From NCBI GenBank assembly GCA_036522835.1, contig DATDFB010000125.1, forward strand, positions 9,259-73,258: a stretch of DNA of 64,000 nucleotides, written 5' to 3'. A model generated the notes under the pieces. It was not told the DNA's origin. It searched no databases and saw only the letters and a program-made list of their open reading frames with translations. The stretch comes from DATDFB01 sp036522835 (GTDB lineage: Bacteria; Acidobacteriota; Thermoanaerobaculia; Gp7-AA8). The number at the start of each line of letters is the position of its first letter. Position 1 is the stretch's first letter. The position numbers were made by a program, and so were the translations under genes. Positions 43,847 through 52,134 of this stretch are shown one piece after another.

Positions 43847-45445
43847 ATGACAGAACTGCTCTCCACGAATGAAGTTGCGGCCGCGCCGAAGGCGCGCGCG
43901 TCGAAGCCCAAGACCCTCCCGGTCGAGCCGAGAACCGCCATCTGGAACCCGTCGGCCGAGGAGATTCGCCGTTACGCCGAGGCCATGCCGAACGCGCGGA
44001 TCACCGAGTGGGGGAACGTCAACGTCGCCACCCGCGTCGTCTCGCGGTCGAAGCTGTCGACGTTCATCGCCACCGACCGCTCCGCGGAGCATTCGGACCA
44101 GACCATCTCCCGCGCCGAGTACGACCGCGTTGCCAGGTTGCAGGACGACTACATCCGCAACACCGACATGCTCATCGTCGAAGGCTACATCGGCAACGAC
44201 CCGGAGTTCCGCGTGCCGGCGCGCCTGATGATGGAGAAGGCCAACGCGAACGTCGCGGCCATGCAGCAGATCCTCTACTACCCGGCCACGGCCGCGGAGC
44301 TCGAGCACTTCGAGCCGAGGCTCACCGTCATCTACACGCCGAATCTGCCGATGCCGGGCTATCCGGACGACCGCCTCATCGCCGTCGACCTCGAGAATTA
44401 CATCACCCGCGTCTTCAACTCCGACTACTTCGGCGAGTCGAAAAAGGGCGGCCTCAGGATGTGGAACAAGCTCGTCTACGAGCGCGGCGGCCTGGCGCTC
44501 CACGCCGGCTGCAAAGTCATCCCGGTGGCGGGCGGCACGCGCGTCGGCCTCATCGTCGGCCTCTCCGGCACCGGCAAGACGACCACGACGTTCACCAAGC
44601 AGAACAACTCCCAGCCGGTGCAGGACGACTTCTGCGCGCTCATGCCCGGCGGCAAGGTCTATGCGACCGAGAACGGCTGCTTCGCCAAGACCTTCGGCCT
44701 CAATCCGAATGACGAGCCGACGATCTACTACGCCTGCGCCTCGCCGCACGCGTACCTCGAGAACGTCTCGCAGACCGACGGCGGCAAGGTCGACTACTTC
44801 GACACCTCGTACACGCCGAACGGCCGCGCCGTCATCCGCATGCAGGACATCGCCGGCGCCGCCGACGCCCGCGACGTCAAGAAGGTCGACTTTCTCCTCA
44901 TCCTCAACCGCAACGAGAACATCATCCCCGCCGTGGCCAAGCTCGAAGGGCCGCTCGCCGCCGCCTACTTCATGCTCGGCGAGACGAAGGGGACGAGCGC
45001 GGGCGGCGCGGCGGAAGCCGGGAAGTCGCTGCGCGTTCCCGGCACGAATCCGTTCTTCCCGCTGCTGCACGCGTATCAGGGGAATCGGATGAACGAGCTG
45101 ATGAAGTCGAGCCCGATGGAGGTGTATCTGATGAACACCGGGCGCATCGGCGGCGACGACAAGGACGAGCGCTCGAAGAAGGTTCGTATCCAGCACTCCT
45201 CGGCGATTGTGAAGGCCATCGCCGAGGGGACGATCGCGTGGGAGCGCGACCCCGACTTCGGCTATCTCGTGGCCACGCACGTACCGGAGCTCGACGACGC
45301 CGACTACCTGCAGCCGAAGCGGATGTACGAGCGGCAGGGGAGGCTCGACGAGTACAACGCCCTCGTGGCGAAGTACATGAGCGACCGGCGCGAGTACCTG
45401 CGAAAGTGGAAAGGCCTTTCGGAAGAGATCGTTAGCGCGATCTGA
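43847..45445 (+). CDS. pckA: Phosphoenolpyruvate carboxykinase (ATP)
   Basis: Converts oxaloacetate and ATP to phosphoenolpyruvate, the committing step of gluconeogenesis. 532 residues, normal length. The kinase-1a loop GLSGTGKTTTT begins near residue 238, with GCFAKTFGLNPNDEP and RNENIIPAVAKLEGPLAAAYFMLGETKGTSAGG downstream as expected for the ATP-dependent enzyme. The N-terminal 25 residues are a low-complexity Ala/Lys/Pro extension. ATG 43847 chosen because upstream codons precede the predicted promoter. Gluconeogenesis fits the peptide-importing, peptidase-rich lifestyle seen here. Confidence 0.95.
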   Translation: MTELLSTNEVAAAPKARASKPKTLPVEPRTAIWNPSAEEIRRYAEAMPNARITEWGNVNVATRVVSRSKLSTFIATDRSAEHSDQTISRAEYDRVARLQDDYIRNTDMLIVEGYIGNDPEFRVPARLMMEKANANVAAMQQILYYPATAAELEHFEPRLTVIYTPNLPMPGYPDDRLIAVDLENYITRVFNSDYFGESKKGGLRMWNKLVYERGGLALHAGCKVIPVAGGTRVGLIVGLSGTGKTTTTFTKQNNSQPVQDDFCALMPGGKVYATENGCFAKTFGLNPNDEPTIYYACASPHAYLENVSQTDGGKVDYFDTSYTPNGRAVIRMQDIAGAADARDVKKVDFLLILNRNENIIPAVAKLEGPLAAAYFMLGETKGTSAGGAAEAGKSLRVPGTNPFFPLLHAYQGNRMNELMKSSPMEVYLMNTGRIGGDDKDERSKKVRIQHSSAIVKAIAEGTIAWERDPDFGYLVATHVPELDDADYLQPKRMYERQGRLDEYNALVAKYMSDRREYLRKWKGLSEEIVSAI

Positions 45446-45502
45446 CATCGCGGCCCGGGCCCCTGTTTGTGTTAGCCTATCGGCACCAACACAGGGGGAA
45501 TC

Positions 45503-46039
45503 ATGCGACTCGGCGCTCTCGTTCCGGTCTGCCTTCTCGCGGCATCGATGCACGCCGCGGTGACGACGACGCCGAAAGTCCCCGCGCCGTCGGTGCTCCG
45601 CCCGCCGCAGCGAACGACGCTTCGCCACCATCCGCTGCGCCCCGGCAACCTCGTGACGGACCTCGACGCGCGCGTGCTGGCCGCGCTGTTCGCGTCGATT
45701 ACGGCCAGCGATTTCGACTTCGCCGTGCGCACCGGCGAGGTGGGACTCTGCGAAGGGAGCACCTGCAGCGTGCCGGTGACGATCAAGCTTCCCGAGACCG
45801 CACCGCCGATGAAGATCGCCATCGCGGTTTCCAACGCGAAGGGCGAGATCTCCGAGGTGCGCCACGCCGAGTGCGTGACGCAGCAGTGCACGATCCGATT
45901 GGTGCTCGAGCGCGGGCGGAACACGATCGCGGTCGGCGCGGGCGATGCGATCTCGCAGACGGCCGGGATCACGCTGACCACGGTGGAGGCGAGCCCGAAC
46001 ATCTCGATCAGCCAGAAGGCGAAGACGGAGTGGTTCTGA
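45503..46039 (+). CDS. Secreted protein of unknown function
   Basis: 178 residues with signal peptide (LGALVPVCLLAASMHA-AV) and a Pro/Thr/Arg-rich spacer, then an Ig-like beta domain with two Cys (GLCEGSTCSVPVTIKL, AECVTQQCTIRLVL), probably disulfide-bonded. GGGGGA precedes the ATG; TAGCCT at 45473-45478 may be the -10. Followed immediately by palindrome family C. No function assigned. Confidence 0.75.
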   Translation: MRLGALVPVCLLAASMHAAVTTTPKVPAPSVLRPPQRTTLRHHPLRPGNLVTDLDARVLAALFASITASDFDFAVRTGEVGLCEGSTCSVPVTIKLPETAPPMKIAIAVSNAKGEISEVRHAECVTQQCTIRLVLERGRNTIAVGAGDAISQTAGITLTTVEASPNISISQKAKTEWF

Positions 46040-46043
46040 GCCG

Positions 46044-46110
46044 GTGTCATTCCGAGCGCAGCGAGGAACCTCCTACGGTAGGGGGTCCCTCGCTTTGCTC
46101 GGGATGACAC
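46044..46110. repeat. Palindrome family C (67 bp)
   Basis: Ends GTGTCATTCCGAGC and GCTCGGGATGACAC are inverted repeats with one mismatch; the interior (GCGAGGAACC...GGGTCCCTCGC) also pairs. A longer member lies at 61656-61736. On the minus strand the repeat encodes the last residues and stop (VIPSKARDPLP-stop) of the small membrane protein at 46073-46324. Confidence 0.75.
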
Positions 46111-46324
46111 GAAGGATCCACCACGTCGCGAGAATCAGCACCGCGTCCAGCGCAAATACCCACCACCGCGGAAACACCCACGTCGCCGAGACGGCGAAGA
46201 TGTAGCCGAGCGCCGCGGTCAGAAAGCCGACCGCGCGAATCCACTGCCGCTCGGCGCGCTGCAGCACCGCGCCGGCCAGAATGAGGCCGGAAATCACCAC
46301 TAGCAGGATGGCCGTGTCGCTCAC
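46073..46324 (-). CDS. Small membrane protein of unknown function
   Basis: 83 residues from GTG 46324 (overlapping the stop of the GNAT gene by GTGA). Two to three hydrophobic segments (TAILLVVISGLILAGAVL, FLTAALGYIFAVSATWVF, WVFALDAVLILATWWIL). The C-terminal tail and its stop codon come from palindrome family C, so the original end has probably been replaced. A longer in-frame reading into the GNAT gene is an unlikely artefact. Function unknown. Confidence 0.65.
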   Translation of the reverse strand: MSDTAILLVVISGLILAGAVLQRAERQWIRAVGFLTAALGYIFAVSATWVFPRWWVFALDAVLILATWWILRVIPSKARDPLP

Positions 46325-46818
46325 GGCCGCACGCCGATCGACATCACGATCGCCGTCGACGCGAACCCCGTCGACGCCACGTACGGCTGCCGATTCCGCT
46401 CCTCGTATCCGATCCGGCGCCAGAAACGCTCCGCCGCCTCGTTCTGCGCCAGCACGGCGATCCAGAGCTTCGTCGCGCCCTGCTCCGCCAGCCACTCCAC
46501 GAGCTCCTTGTGAATTCGCGGGCCGAGGCCGCGGCTGCGCTCCGCCGGATCGAGGAGCAGCAAGCCGAGCCACCACTCCGAAGGCTTCCGCGGTTCGGGG
46601 AGGAGCAGCGCGAAGGCGGTGAGGCGATCGCCGTCGAACACGCCGAAGCAGGCGGTGTCGTCCGCCGACGACCCGGGGATCGCGAACGTCAATTCCTTCT
46701 CCGCAAGGTCGGGCGCGGGCGGCTCACCCTCGGTCAGCACGAAGAAATCGGCGCAGCGCTCGAAGAGGCGCTGGACCTGCGGCGCGTCGGCCAGTTCGAG
46801 TCGCGCAATGCTCGTCAC
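46321..46818 (-). CDS. GNAT family N-acetyltransferase (tandem copy 2)
   Basis: 165 residues from GTG 46818, which overlaps the stop of the first copy (GTGA). It begins TSIARLELADAPQVQRLFERC and carries the acetyl-CoA-binding block LLLLDPAERSRGLGPRIHKELVEWLAEQGATKLWIAVLAQNEAAERFWRRIGY. It is a clear paralogue of the neighbouring GNAT at 46815-47264, so the pair arose by local duplication and then diverged. Substrate unknown. Confidence 0.85.
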   Translation of the reverse strand: MTSIARLELADAPQVQRLFERCADFFVLTEGEPPAPDLAEKELTFAIPGSSADDTACFGVFDGDRLTAFALLLPEPRKPSEWWLGLLLLDPAERSRGLGPRIHKELVEWLAEQGATKLWIAVLAQNEAAERFWRRIGYEERNRQPYVASTGFASTAIVMSIGVRP

Positions 46819-47264
46819 GGTGTCAGCTCGCGCCACATCTCGATCACCGTTCCGCGGCGGTGCTCGACGTAACCCTGGCGCCGCCAGAATCGCTCCGCGG
46901 CGACGTTTTGCGTCTGCACGACGATCCACAGCTTCGTTCCGCCCTGTGCGGCGATCCAATCGAGTAACTCGCGGTGGATCTGCGGCCCGAGGCCGCGGTT
47001 GCGCTCCGCCGGATCGATCAGCAGCAGGCCGAGCGACCACTCCGGCGCCTTCGGGTAATTTCGAGCGAGCCCCATGAACGCGATGAGACGGTCGCCCTCG
47101 AACACGCCGAAGTTGAACGTATCGTCGAGGGTCTTCCCCGGCGCAATGGCGGTGATCTCCTCCTCCGCCACGCCGGCGCCCTGGATCAGCTCCCAAAACT
47201 CCGAGCAGCGCTCGAACAGCCGCTGGACGTGCGGCGCATCGGCGAGAGTGATCGGCGTGATCAT
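46815..47264 (-). CDS. GNAT family N-acetyltransferase (tandem copy 1)
   Basis: 149 residues from ATG 47264, overlapping the lptFG stop by ATGA. ITLADAPHVQRLFERCSEFW, then LGLLLIDPAERNRGLGPQIHRELLDWIAAQGGTKLWIVVQTQNVAAERFWRRQGYVEHRRG contains the acetyl-CoA pyrophosphate-binding R/QxxGxG/A-type loop (RNRGLG). Translationally coupled downstream of lptFG, and paralogous to the next gene. Substrate unknown. Confidence 0.87.
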   Translation of the reverse strand: MITPITLADAPHVQRLFERCSEFWELIQGAGVAEEEITAIAPGKTLDDTFNFGVFEGDRLIAFMGLARNYPKAPEWSLGLLLIDPAERNRGLGPQIHRELLDWIAAQGGTKLWIVVQTQNVAAERFWRRQGYVEHRRGTVIEMWRELTP

Positions 47265-49720
47265 GTCTCGACGTTCAGGAACAGGTAGATCGCGGCGATC
47301 GCGAAGAGGATGTTCGCGCTCCACGCGCTCAAGAGTCCCGGCAGGTTCCCGACCTCGCCGAACTTCGTGAAGATGCTGTAGACGCCCCAGTAGGCGATGC
47401 CGAGGAGGAGGGCGATGAAGAAGCCGTAGAGCGCGCCGCGGCGGCCCATGCGGAAGGCGAACGGCAGCGCGATGAGCGCCATGACCACGCTGATGAACGG
47501 CCACGACGTCTTCTGGTACAGCTTCACCGTCAGCTCCTCGGCCGAATATCCGGAGCGGCGGATCGTCTCGATGTACCGCCGCAACTGCGCGAACGTCATC
47601 TGCTCCGGCGACTTCACCTCCATCGCGAAATCGTCCGGGCGCTCGGCGTAATACAGCCGCAGCGGCGCCACGATCGGCGAGTACACGGTCCTCCCGTCGT
47701 CGCTGAACGAGCGCATCCAGCCCCCCTGGAACACCCATCCCTTGCCGTCCCACGTGGCCCGCTCGGCGTAGACGCGGCGCGTCAGGCGGAACTCCGTCGG
47801 ATGGAACTCCAGCACCTGCACCTGCGAGAGCTGCTTGGCGTTGTTGTCGTAGGAGAGGAAATTGATGATGTAGCGGCCGTTCTTGCCGAGGAACCAGAGC
47901 TTTTGCTGCTGCGTGGCGGCCTGCATGGCGATGGGGCCCTTGCCGCGGATCTTGTTGTAGAGCTGATCGCGGCGCTGGTTCGCGTACGGCAGGACGAAGT
48001 CGAGCATCAGGTAGGCGAGGACGGCGATGATCGCGGCGATGAAGACCACCGGCAGGGCCACGCGGTAGAGCGACACCCCGCCCGATTTGAGCGCCGTCAC
48101 CTCGTTGTTCTTCGACAGAATCCCGAACGTCACCAGCGTCGCCACCAGCACGGAGATCGGCAGCGTCCAGTGCAGAATCTGGAAGATGGTGAAGCGGTAG
48201 TACGCCATCACCGTGTGGAAGGCGATGGCGTTCGCGCGGATGTCGTGCGCGAGGTCGGTGTAGTCGACGATCACGAAGAGCGCCACCGTCGAGATCAGCA
48301 CCAGCGCCAGAATCTTGGCGAACTCGCGGAGGATGTAGCGGTCGAGAATGTTCGGGAAGGTGATGTCGAGCCGGTTGAGGATCACCGGCTCCCCATCGAC
48401 GGCATCGACGGCGATCTGCGCCGCGGAGACGACCGGCGCCGGCACGGACTCGCGGCGGCGGCGCAGCGCGTCCGGAATCCGGCGCCAGAGCGGCGTGCGG
48501 TCCGACTTGAAGCCGGTCTCGCGGTTCGCGCGCGCCAGGAGCCAGACGCCGAACGCGAGGAGGATGACGTTCGGCGTCCACATGCCGACGGCGGGGGAGA
48601 CGCGGCCGCTCTGCGCCATGGCCTCGCCGTTGTTGATGAGGATGTAGTAGAACAAGATGATCGCGATACTTAAAGAAAAGCCTGAGCTTTTGCCGCCGCG
48701 CCGGTTCGTGATCCCGAGCGGCAGCCCGAGGATTCCGAAGACGAGGCAGGCGAACGGGATGGCGAACTTCTTGTGGATCTCGACCTTGGTCATCCGGTAG
48801 TCGACCTCGATGGCCGGACCCTTCATGTGCGCGTCGACGTTGGCCCGGTCGAGGAGCTCGCGGAGGTTCATCTCGCGCAGCGACCGGATATAGACGCCTT
48901 GCTCGCCGGAGAATTTGTCCGGCAGCTTCATCCGCTGGGTGGCATTGATGGTGCGGTCGTAGCGGTCGGGCTTCCGCGGGTCCCAGAGGTGCGTCTCGGC
49001 GTTGTTGAGGTTCATCCAGACCTGTTTCGACGGTCCGACGATGGAGAGCGTGCCGCTCTCGGCGACGATGACTTTCGTCGAGGAGCGCCCTTGCGAGAAC
49101 GGCAGGGCGTTCTCCGCGGCGGCCGCCGCTTCGACCTGCTGCTGGACCGTGGCCGGCGCCGGCTTGGCCTCGTCGGGCGACCGGCTGTCGGCGACGAAGA
49201 CGCCTTTCCAGAGCCCGCTCGCAGGGTCGATGTCGTTGACGTAGATGATGAGGTTCTCGTATTCGGCGTAGAAGACGCGCGGCTTGATCTCTTTCTCGAT
49301 CGACGAGGTGAAGACCTCGGCACGCAGCGCGGCGAGCTGGGTGTTGCCGCGCGGCAGGATGAAGTTCATCAGCCAGAAGTTGAGGAGAAATGTCAGGAAG
49401 CTGAAGAGAAAGACCGGGCGGTAGATCGTGCGCGTGGAGATCCCGAGGGCGCGCATGGCGATGATCTCGGAGTCGGCGGAGAGACGGCCGATGGCGATGA
49501 GGATCCCGAACAGCAGCGACATCGGCACGGTCAGCACGACGATGTGCGGCAACGACAGCAGCAGGAGCTTGCCGACAACGGCGCCCGGGAGGGAGCGCTT
49601 GATGATCATCCCGGCGAAGTCGAAGAGGCTCCGCATCAGGATGATGAAGGTGTAGAAGGAAAAGCCGAGCACGGTCGGCGCGATCATTTCCTTGAAGATG
49701 TATCGGGAGAGGATCTTCAT
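47261..49720 (-). CDS. Fused LptF-LptG lipopolysaccharide export permease
   Basis: 819 residues joining two complete YjgP/YjgQ permease domains that are separate proteins in most Gram-negative bacteria. Domain 1 starts ILSRYIFKEMIAPTVLGFSFYTF and ends near residue 400 (GMWTPNVILLAFGVWLL). Domain 2 starts near 455 with FPNILDRYILREFAKILALVLISTVALFVIVDYTD and ends in four-helix membrane segments. Each has three N-terminal and three C-terminal membrane helices around a periplasmic beta-jellyroll. The linker is about 45 residues, Arg/Ala/Val-rich. It forms the membrane core of the Lpt bridge with LptB and LptC, neither of which is in the window. Starts 28 bp after the hom stop. Confidence 0.9.
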   Translation of the reverse strand: MKILSRYIFKEMIAPTVLGFSFYTFIILMRSLFDFAGMIIKRSLPGAVVGKLLLLSLPHIVVLTVPMSLLFGILIAIGRLSADSEIIAMRALGISTRTIYRPVFLFSFLTFLLNFWLMNFILPRGNTQLAALRAEVFTSSIEKEIKPRVFYAEYENLIIYVNDIDPASGLWKGVFVADSRSPDEAKPAPATVQQQVEAAAAAENALPFSQGRSSTKVIVAESGTLSIVGPSKQVWMNLNNAETHLWDPRKPDRYDRTINATQRMKLPDKFSGEQGVYIRSLREMNLRELLDRANVDAHMKGPAIEVDYRMTKVEIHKKFAIPFACLVFGILGLPLGITNRRGGKSSGFSLSIAIILFYYILINNGEAMAQSGRVSPAVGMWTPNVILLAFGVWLLARANRETGFKSDRTPLWRRIPDALRRRRESVPAPVVSAAQIAVDAVDGEPVILNRLDITFPNILDRYILREFAKILALVLISTVALFVIVDYTDLAHDIRANAIAFHTVMAYYRFTIFQILHWTLPISVLVATLVTFGILSKNNEVTALKSGGVSLYRVALPVVFIAAIIAVLAYLMLDFVLPYANQRRDQLYNKIRGKGPIAMQAATQQQKLWFLGKNGRYIINFLSYDNNAKQLSQVQVLEFHPTEFRLTRRVYAERATWDGKGWVFQGGWMRSFSDDGRTVYSPIVAPLRLYYAERPDDFAMEVKSPEQMTFAQLRRYIETIRRSGYSAEELTVKLYQKTSWPFISVVMALIALPFAFRMGRRGALYGFFIALLLGIAYWGVYSIFTKFGEVGNLPGLLSAWSANILFAIAAIYLFLNVET

Positions 49721-49748
49721 CAGTTTCCACAGCGTCTGTTAAGAAGGA

Positions 49749-50699
49749 TTATGTTAATCGCGCGGTGATCTCCACCACGTCGGATAATACTGCCGCCGCC
49801 GTCGGCAACGACCCCGCTCCCTTCCCGGCGAACAACATCTCTCCCACCGCGCGTCCACGGATCAGCACGGCGTTGTTCTCGTCCTTCGCCGCGGCGAGCG
49901 GATGCTGCTCCGGTAGCTCGCGCCGTTCGACGCGCAGCTCCACGCCGCCGCCCACGCGCCGTGCCGTGGCCACGTGCCGCACGACGCTGCGCCGCGAGCG
50001 CGCCCCCTCGACCTCGGCGAGCGTGACGTCGCGGATTCCGTGCACGCGGACGGAGCGCACCGGCGCGTCGAAGCCCACGCCGGCCAGGATCCGCAACTTC
50101 TGCGCCGCGTCGTGGCCGTCGATGTCGAGCGACGGATCGGCCTCGGCGAACCCCTTCGCCTGCGCGTCCGCGAGCGCGGCGCCGAGCTCGAGCCCGTCGT
50201 CCTCCATCCGCGTCAGGACGTAGTTGCACGTCCCGTTGAGAATCGCCGAGATCGACTCGATCGAGTCGCCGGCCAGGCCGCGCTCGAGCGCGCGCACGAC
50301 GGGCACGCCGCCGCAGACGCTGGCCTCGAATCCGATGCGAACGCCGCGGCGGCGGCCGGCGGCGAAGAGCTCGCGCCCCTCCGCCGCCAGCAGCGCTTTG
50401 TTCGCGGTGACGACGTTGCGTCCGAGGTCGATGGCGCGGCGGAGGTACGCGCCGGCGCAATGCACGCCGCCGACGAGCTCCACGACGACGTCGACGTCGG
50501 CGTCGATCACGTCGACCGCCGAGGTCGTCAGCAGCGACCGGTCGACGCCGCGAGGTTTGTCGACGTCGCGCACGAGGATTTTGACGATCTCGAGCTCGAC
50601 GCCGTTACGCGCGCGGATGCGCCGGCGCTCGCGGTCGACGAGCTCGACGAAGCCGCGGCCGACGGTCCCGCAGCCAAGGAGTCCGATGCGCGCGCGCAT
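49749..50699 (-). CDS. hom: Homoserine dehydrogenase, short form
   Basis: Reduces aspartate semialdehyde to homoserine, precursor of methionine and threonine. 316 residues from ATG 50699. NAD(P) motif GLLGCGTVGRGF (7-18), VTANKALLAAEG, VCGGVPVVRALERGL and LNGTCNYVLTRM are the family blocks. It lacks the C-terminal ACT regulatory domain of longer forms, so feedback by threonine is not expected by that route. Start shares one base with the metB stop (TGATG). Transcription presumably from the metB leader. Confidence 0.92.
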   Translation of the reverse strand: MRARIGLLGCGTVGRGFVELVDRERRRIRARNGVELEIVKILVRDVDKPRGVDRSLLTTSAVDVIDADVDVVVELVGGVHCAGAYLRRAIDLGRNVVTANKALLAAEGRELFAAGRRRGVRIGFEASVCGGVPVVRALERGLAGDSIESISAILNGTCNYVLTRMEDDGLELGAALADAQAKGFAEADPSLDIDGHDAAQKLRILAGVGFDAPVRSVRVHGIRDVTLAEVEGARSRRSVVRHVATARRVGGGVELRVERRELPEQHPLAAAKDENNAVLIRGRAVGEMLFAGKGAGSLPTAAAVLSDVVEITARLT

Positions 50700-51844
50700 C
50701 AGGCCACCTCCTCGCAGGCCACTTCCAACGCCGCGTCGAGGGCTTCGATGAGGTCGCGCACGTCCTCGAGGCCGGCCGACAGCCGGATCAGGCCGTCGCC
50801 GATGCCGACGCGCCGCCGCACCTCCGGCTCCATCGAGGCATGCGTCATGGTCGGCGGATGACAGAAAAGCGAGCGCACGCTGCCGAGGGACTCGGCGAGG
50901 GTCCAGAGCTTCACCTCTTTCGCGAATGCCTTCGCCGCGTCGAGGCCGCCGCCGATCTCGAAGGAGACGATGGCGCCGAAGCGCGCCATCTGCCGCCGCG
51001 CCACGGTGTCGCGGTCGGGATAGAAGACCCGCTCGACGCGCGGATGTTCGCGCAGGAACGCCGCGATCTGCTCGGCGTTCGCGCAGTGTTTGTCGACGCG
51101 CAAGCCGAGGGTCTTGACGCCGCGGAGGATGAGAAAGCAGTCGTTCGGGCCGGGGACGCTGCCGACGGCGTTCTGGAAGAACTTCAGCTCGGTCCAGAGG
51201 GCTTCGTCGTCGGTGATGACCGCGCCGCCGAGCGCGTCGCTGTGGCCGTTGATGTACTTCGTCGTGGAGTGGATGACGATGTCGGCGCCTAAGGCGATCG
51301 GCTGCTGCAGCACGGGCGTGGCGAAGGTGTTGTCGACCACGGTCAGGACGCGGTGGCGCTTGGCGATGGCGGCGCACGCGGCGATGTCGGTCACGCGCAC
51401 GAGCGGATTCGACGGCGTCTCCAGCCAGAGCAGCTTGGTTTCGGGGCGTATGGCGCGGTCGATGGCGTTCAGATCGCAGGCGTCGACGAAGGTGAAATCG
51501 ACGCCGAATTTCTGGAAGAGCTTCGTGAAGATGCGCCACGCGCCGCCGTAGAGGTCCTGCGTGGAGACGACGTGGTCGCCGGCGCGGAGGATCGACAGGA
51601 CGTTGTGGATGGCGGCCATGCCGGTGGCAAACGCGAGCCCGTATCGCGCGCCTTCGAGCGCCGCGAGGTTCTCTTCGAGCGCGCGGCGCGTGGGGTGCTC
51701 GGTGCGCGAGTAGCCGTAGCCGCCGCGGTGAACGCCGGGCTCGGCCTGGCGGAAGGTGGAGGTCTGGTAGATGGGGGTGCAGACGGCGCCGGTCTCATCG
51801 TCGCGATGGCCGGCGTGGATGGCGAGCGTATCGAAGCGGTACAT
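50699..51844 (-). CDS. metB: Cystathionine gamma-synthase/PLP-dependent trans-sulfuration enzyme
   Basis: 381 residues of the Cys/Met metabolism PLP family: RFDTLAIHAG at the N-terminus, YSRTEHPTRRALEENLAALEGA, and the Schiff-base Lys196 in VIHSTTKYINGHSD. The pairing with hom and the Met-rich leader upstream argue for methionine synthesis (cystathionine gamma-synthase or O-acylhomoserine sulfhydrylase); sequence alone does not exclude a lyase. AGGAGGG lies before the ATG. The preceding leader contains a putative attenuator. Confidence 0.88.
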   Translation of the reverse strand: MYRFDTLAIHAGHRDDETGAVCTPIYQTSTFRQAEPGVHRGGYGYSRTEHPTRRALEENLAALEGARYGLAFATGMAAIHNVLSILRAGDHVVSTQDLYGGAWRIFTKLFQKFGVDFTFVDACDLNAIDRAIRPETKLLWLETPSNPLVRVTDIAACAAIAKRHRVLTVVDNTFATPVLQQPIALGADIVIHSTTKYINGHSDALGGAVITDDEALWTELKFFQNAVGSVPGPNDCFLILRGVKTLGLRVDKHCANAEQIAAFLREHPRVERVFYPDRDTVARRQMARFGAIVSFEIGGGLDAAKAFAKEVKLWTLAESLGSVRSLFCHPPTMTHASMEPEVRRRVGIGDGLIRLSAGLEDVRDLIEALDAALEVACEEVA

Positions 51845-51886
51845 GCGTGTGCCCTCCTACGGCACTGACACGATCAGTGGATGGAG

Positions 51887-52010
51887 AAAAACAGACGGAG
51901 GGACCCGAGCGGCAGACGACGCCTACGCGCCAGCGCTCGGGCTGCGCATCACCATTCGGCCCATGAGTGTGGCGGTGACGCGGTGCATGTTGGGCGCGGA
52001 CGGTAGCATA
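51887..52010 (-). promoter_or_regulatory. Putative methionine attenuator: promoter, Met-rich leader and hairpin before metB
   Basis: On the minus strand TATGCT (52010-52005) is a possible -10. A 21-codon leader frame runs from ATG 51988 to TAG 51923, with Met at codons 1, 9, 12 and 14 (LMGRMVMR). Immediately after codon 14 the arms CCCGAGCG (51941-51934) and CGCTCGGG (51911-51904) can pair, followed 12 nt later by TTTTT. A ribosome stalled on the Met codons would mask the first arm. The T-run is farther from the stem than in strong terminators. Confidence 0.4.
51923..51988 (-). CDS. Putative Met-rich leader peptide
   Basis: A 21-codon frame upstream of metB. It has four Met codons, three of them within six codons (LMGRMVM). 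It ends inside the loop of the adjacent hairpin. No strong ribosome-binding site is visible, and translation is untested. It would be too short to be found by ordinary gene calling. Confidence 0.35.
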   Translation of the reverse strand: MHRVTATLMGRMVMRSPSAGA

Positions 52011-52039
52011 ATCGGGGGAAAGAGAACAAGTGGGTGGTG

Positions 52040-52126
52040 GGTCACGGGTGACAGGTCACAGGTGACGGTTCACAGCTGTCACCCGTCACCTGTCACCCGT
52101 CACCTGTCACCTGTGACCTGTCACCC
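52040..52126. repeat. Inverted heptamer arrays (GGTGACA type)
   Basis: Left part GGTCACG GGTGACA GGTCACA GGTGACG GTTCACA, two bases, then seven right-part units such as TGTCACC CGTCACC TGTCACC TGTGACC. Both sides keep 7-bp period and are mutually complementary, giving one long hairpin. It ends 8 bp before the ATG of the acyl-CoA ligase gene at 52135, so it forms the entire near-upstream region of that gene. Confidence 0.8.
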
Positions 52127-52134
52127 GGAGACCC

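Noticed and set aside
51845..52010. SAM riboswitch upstream of metB
   Set aside because: I could not fit SAM-I, SAM-II or SAM-III core motifs; the leader-peptide reading explains the Met codons better.
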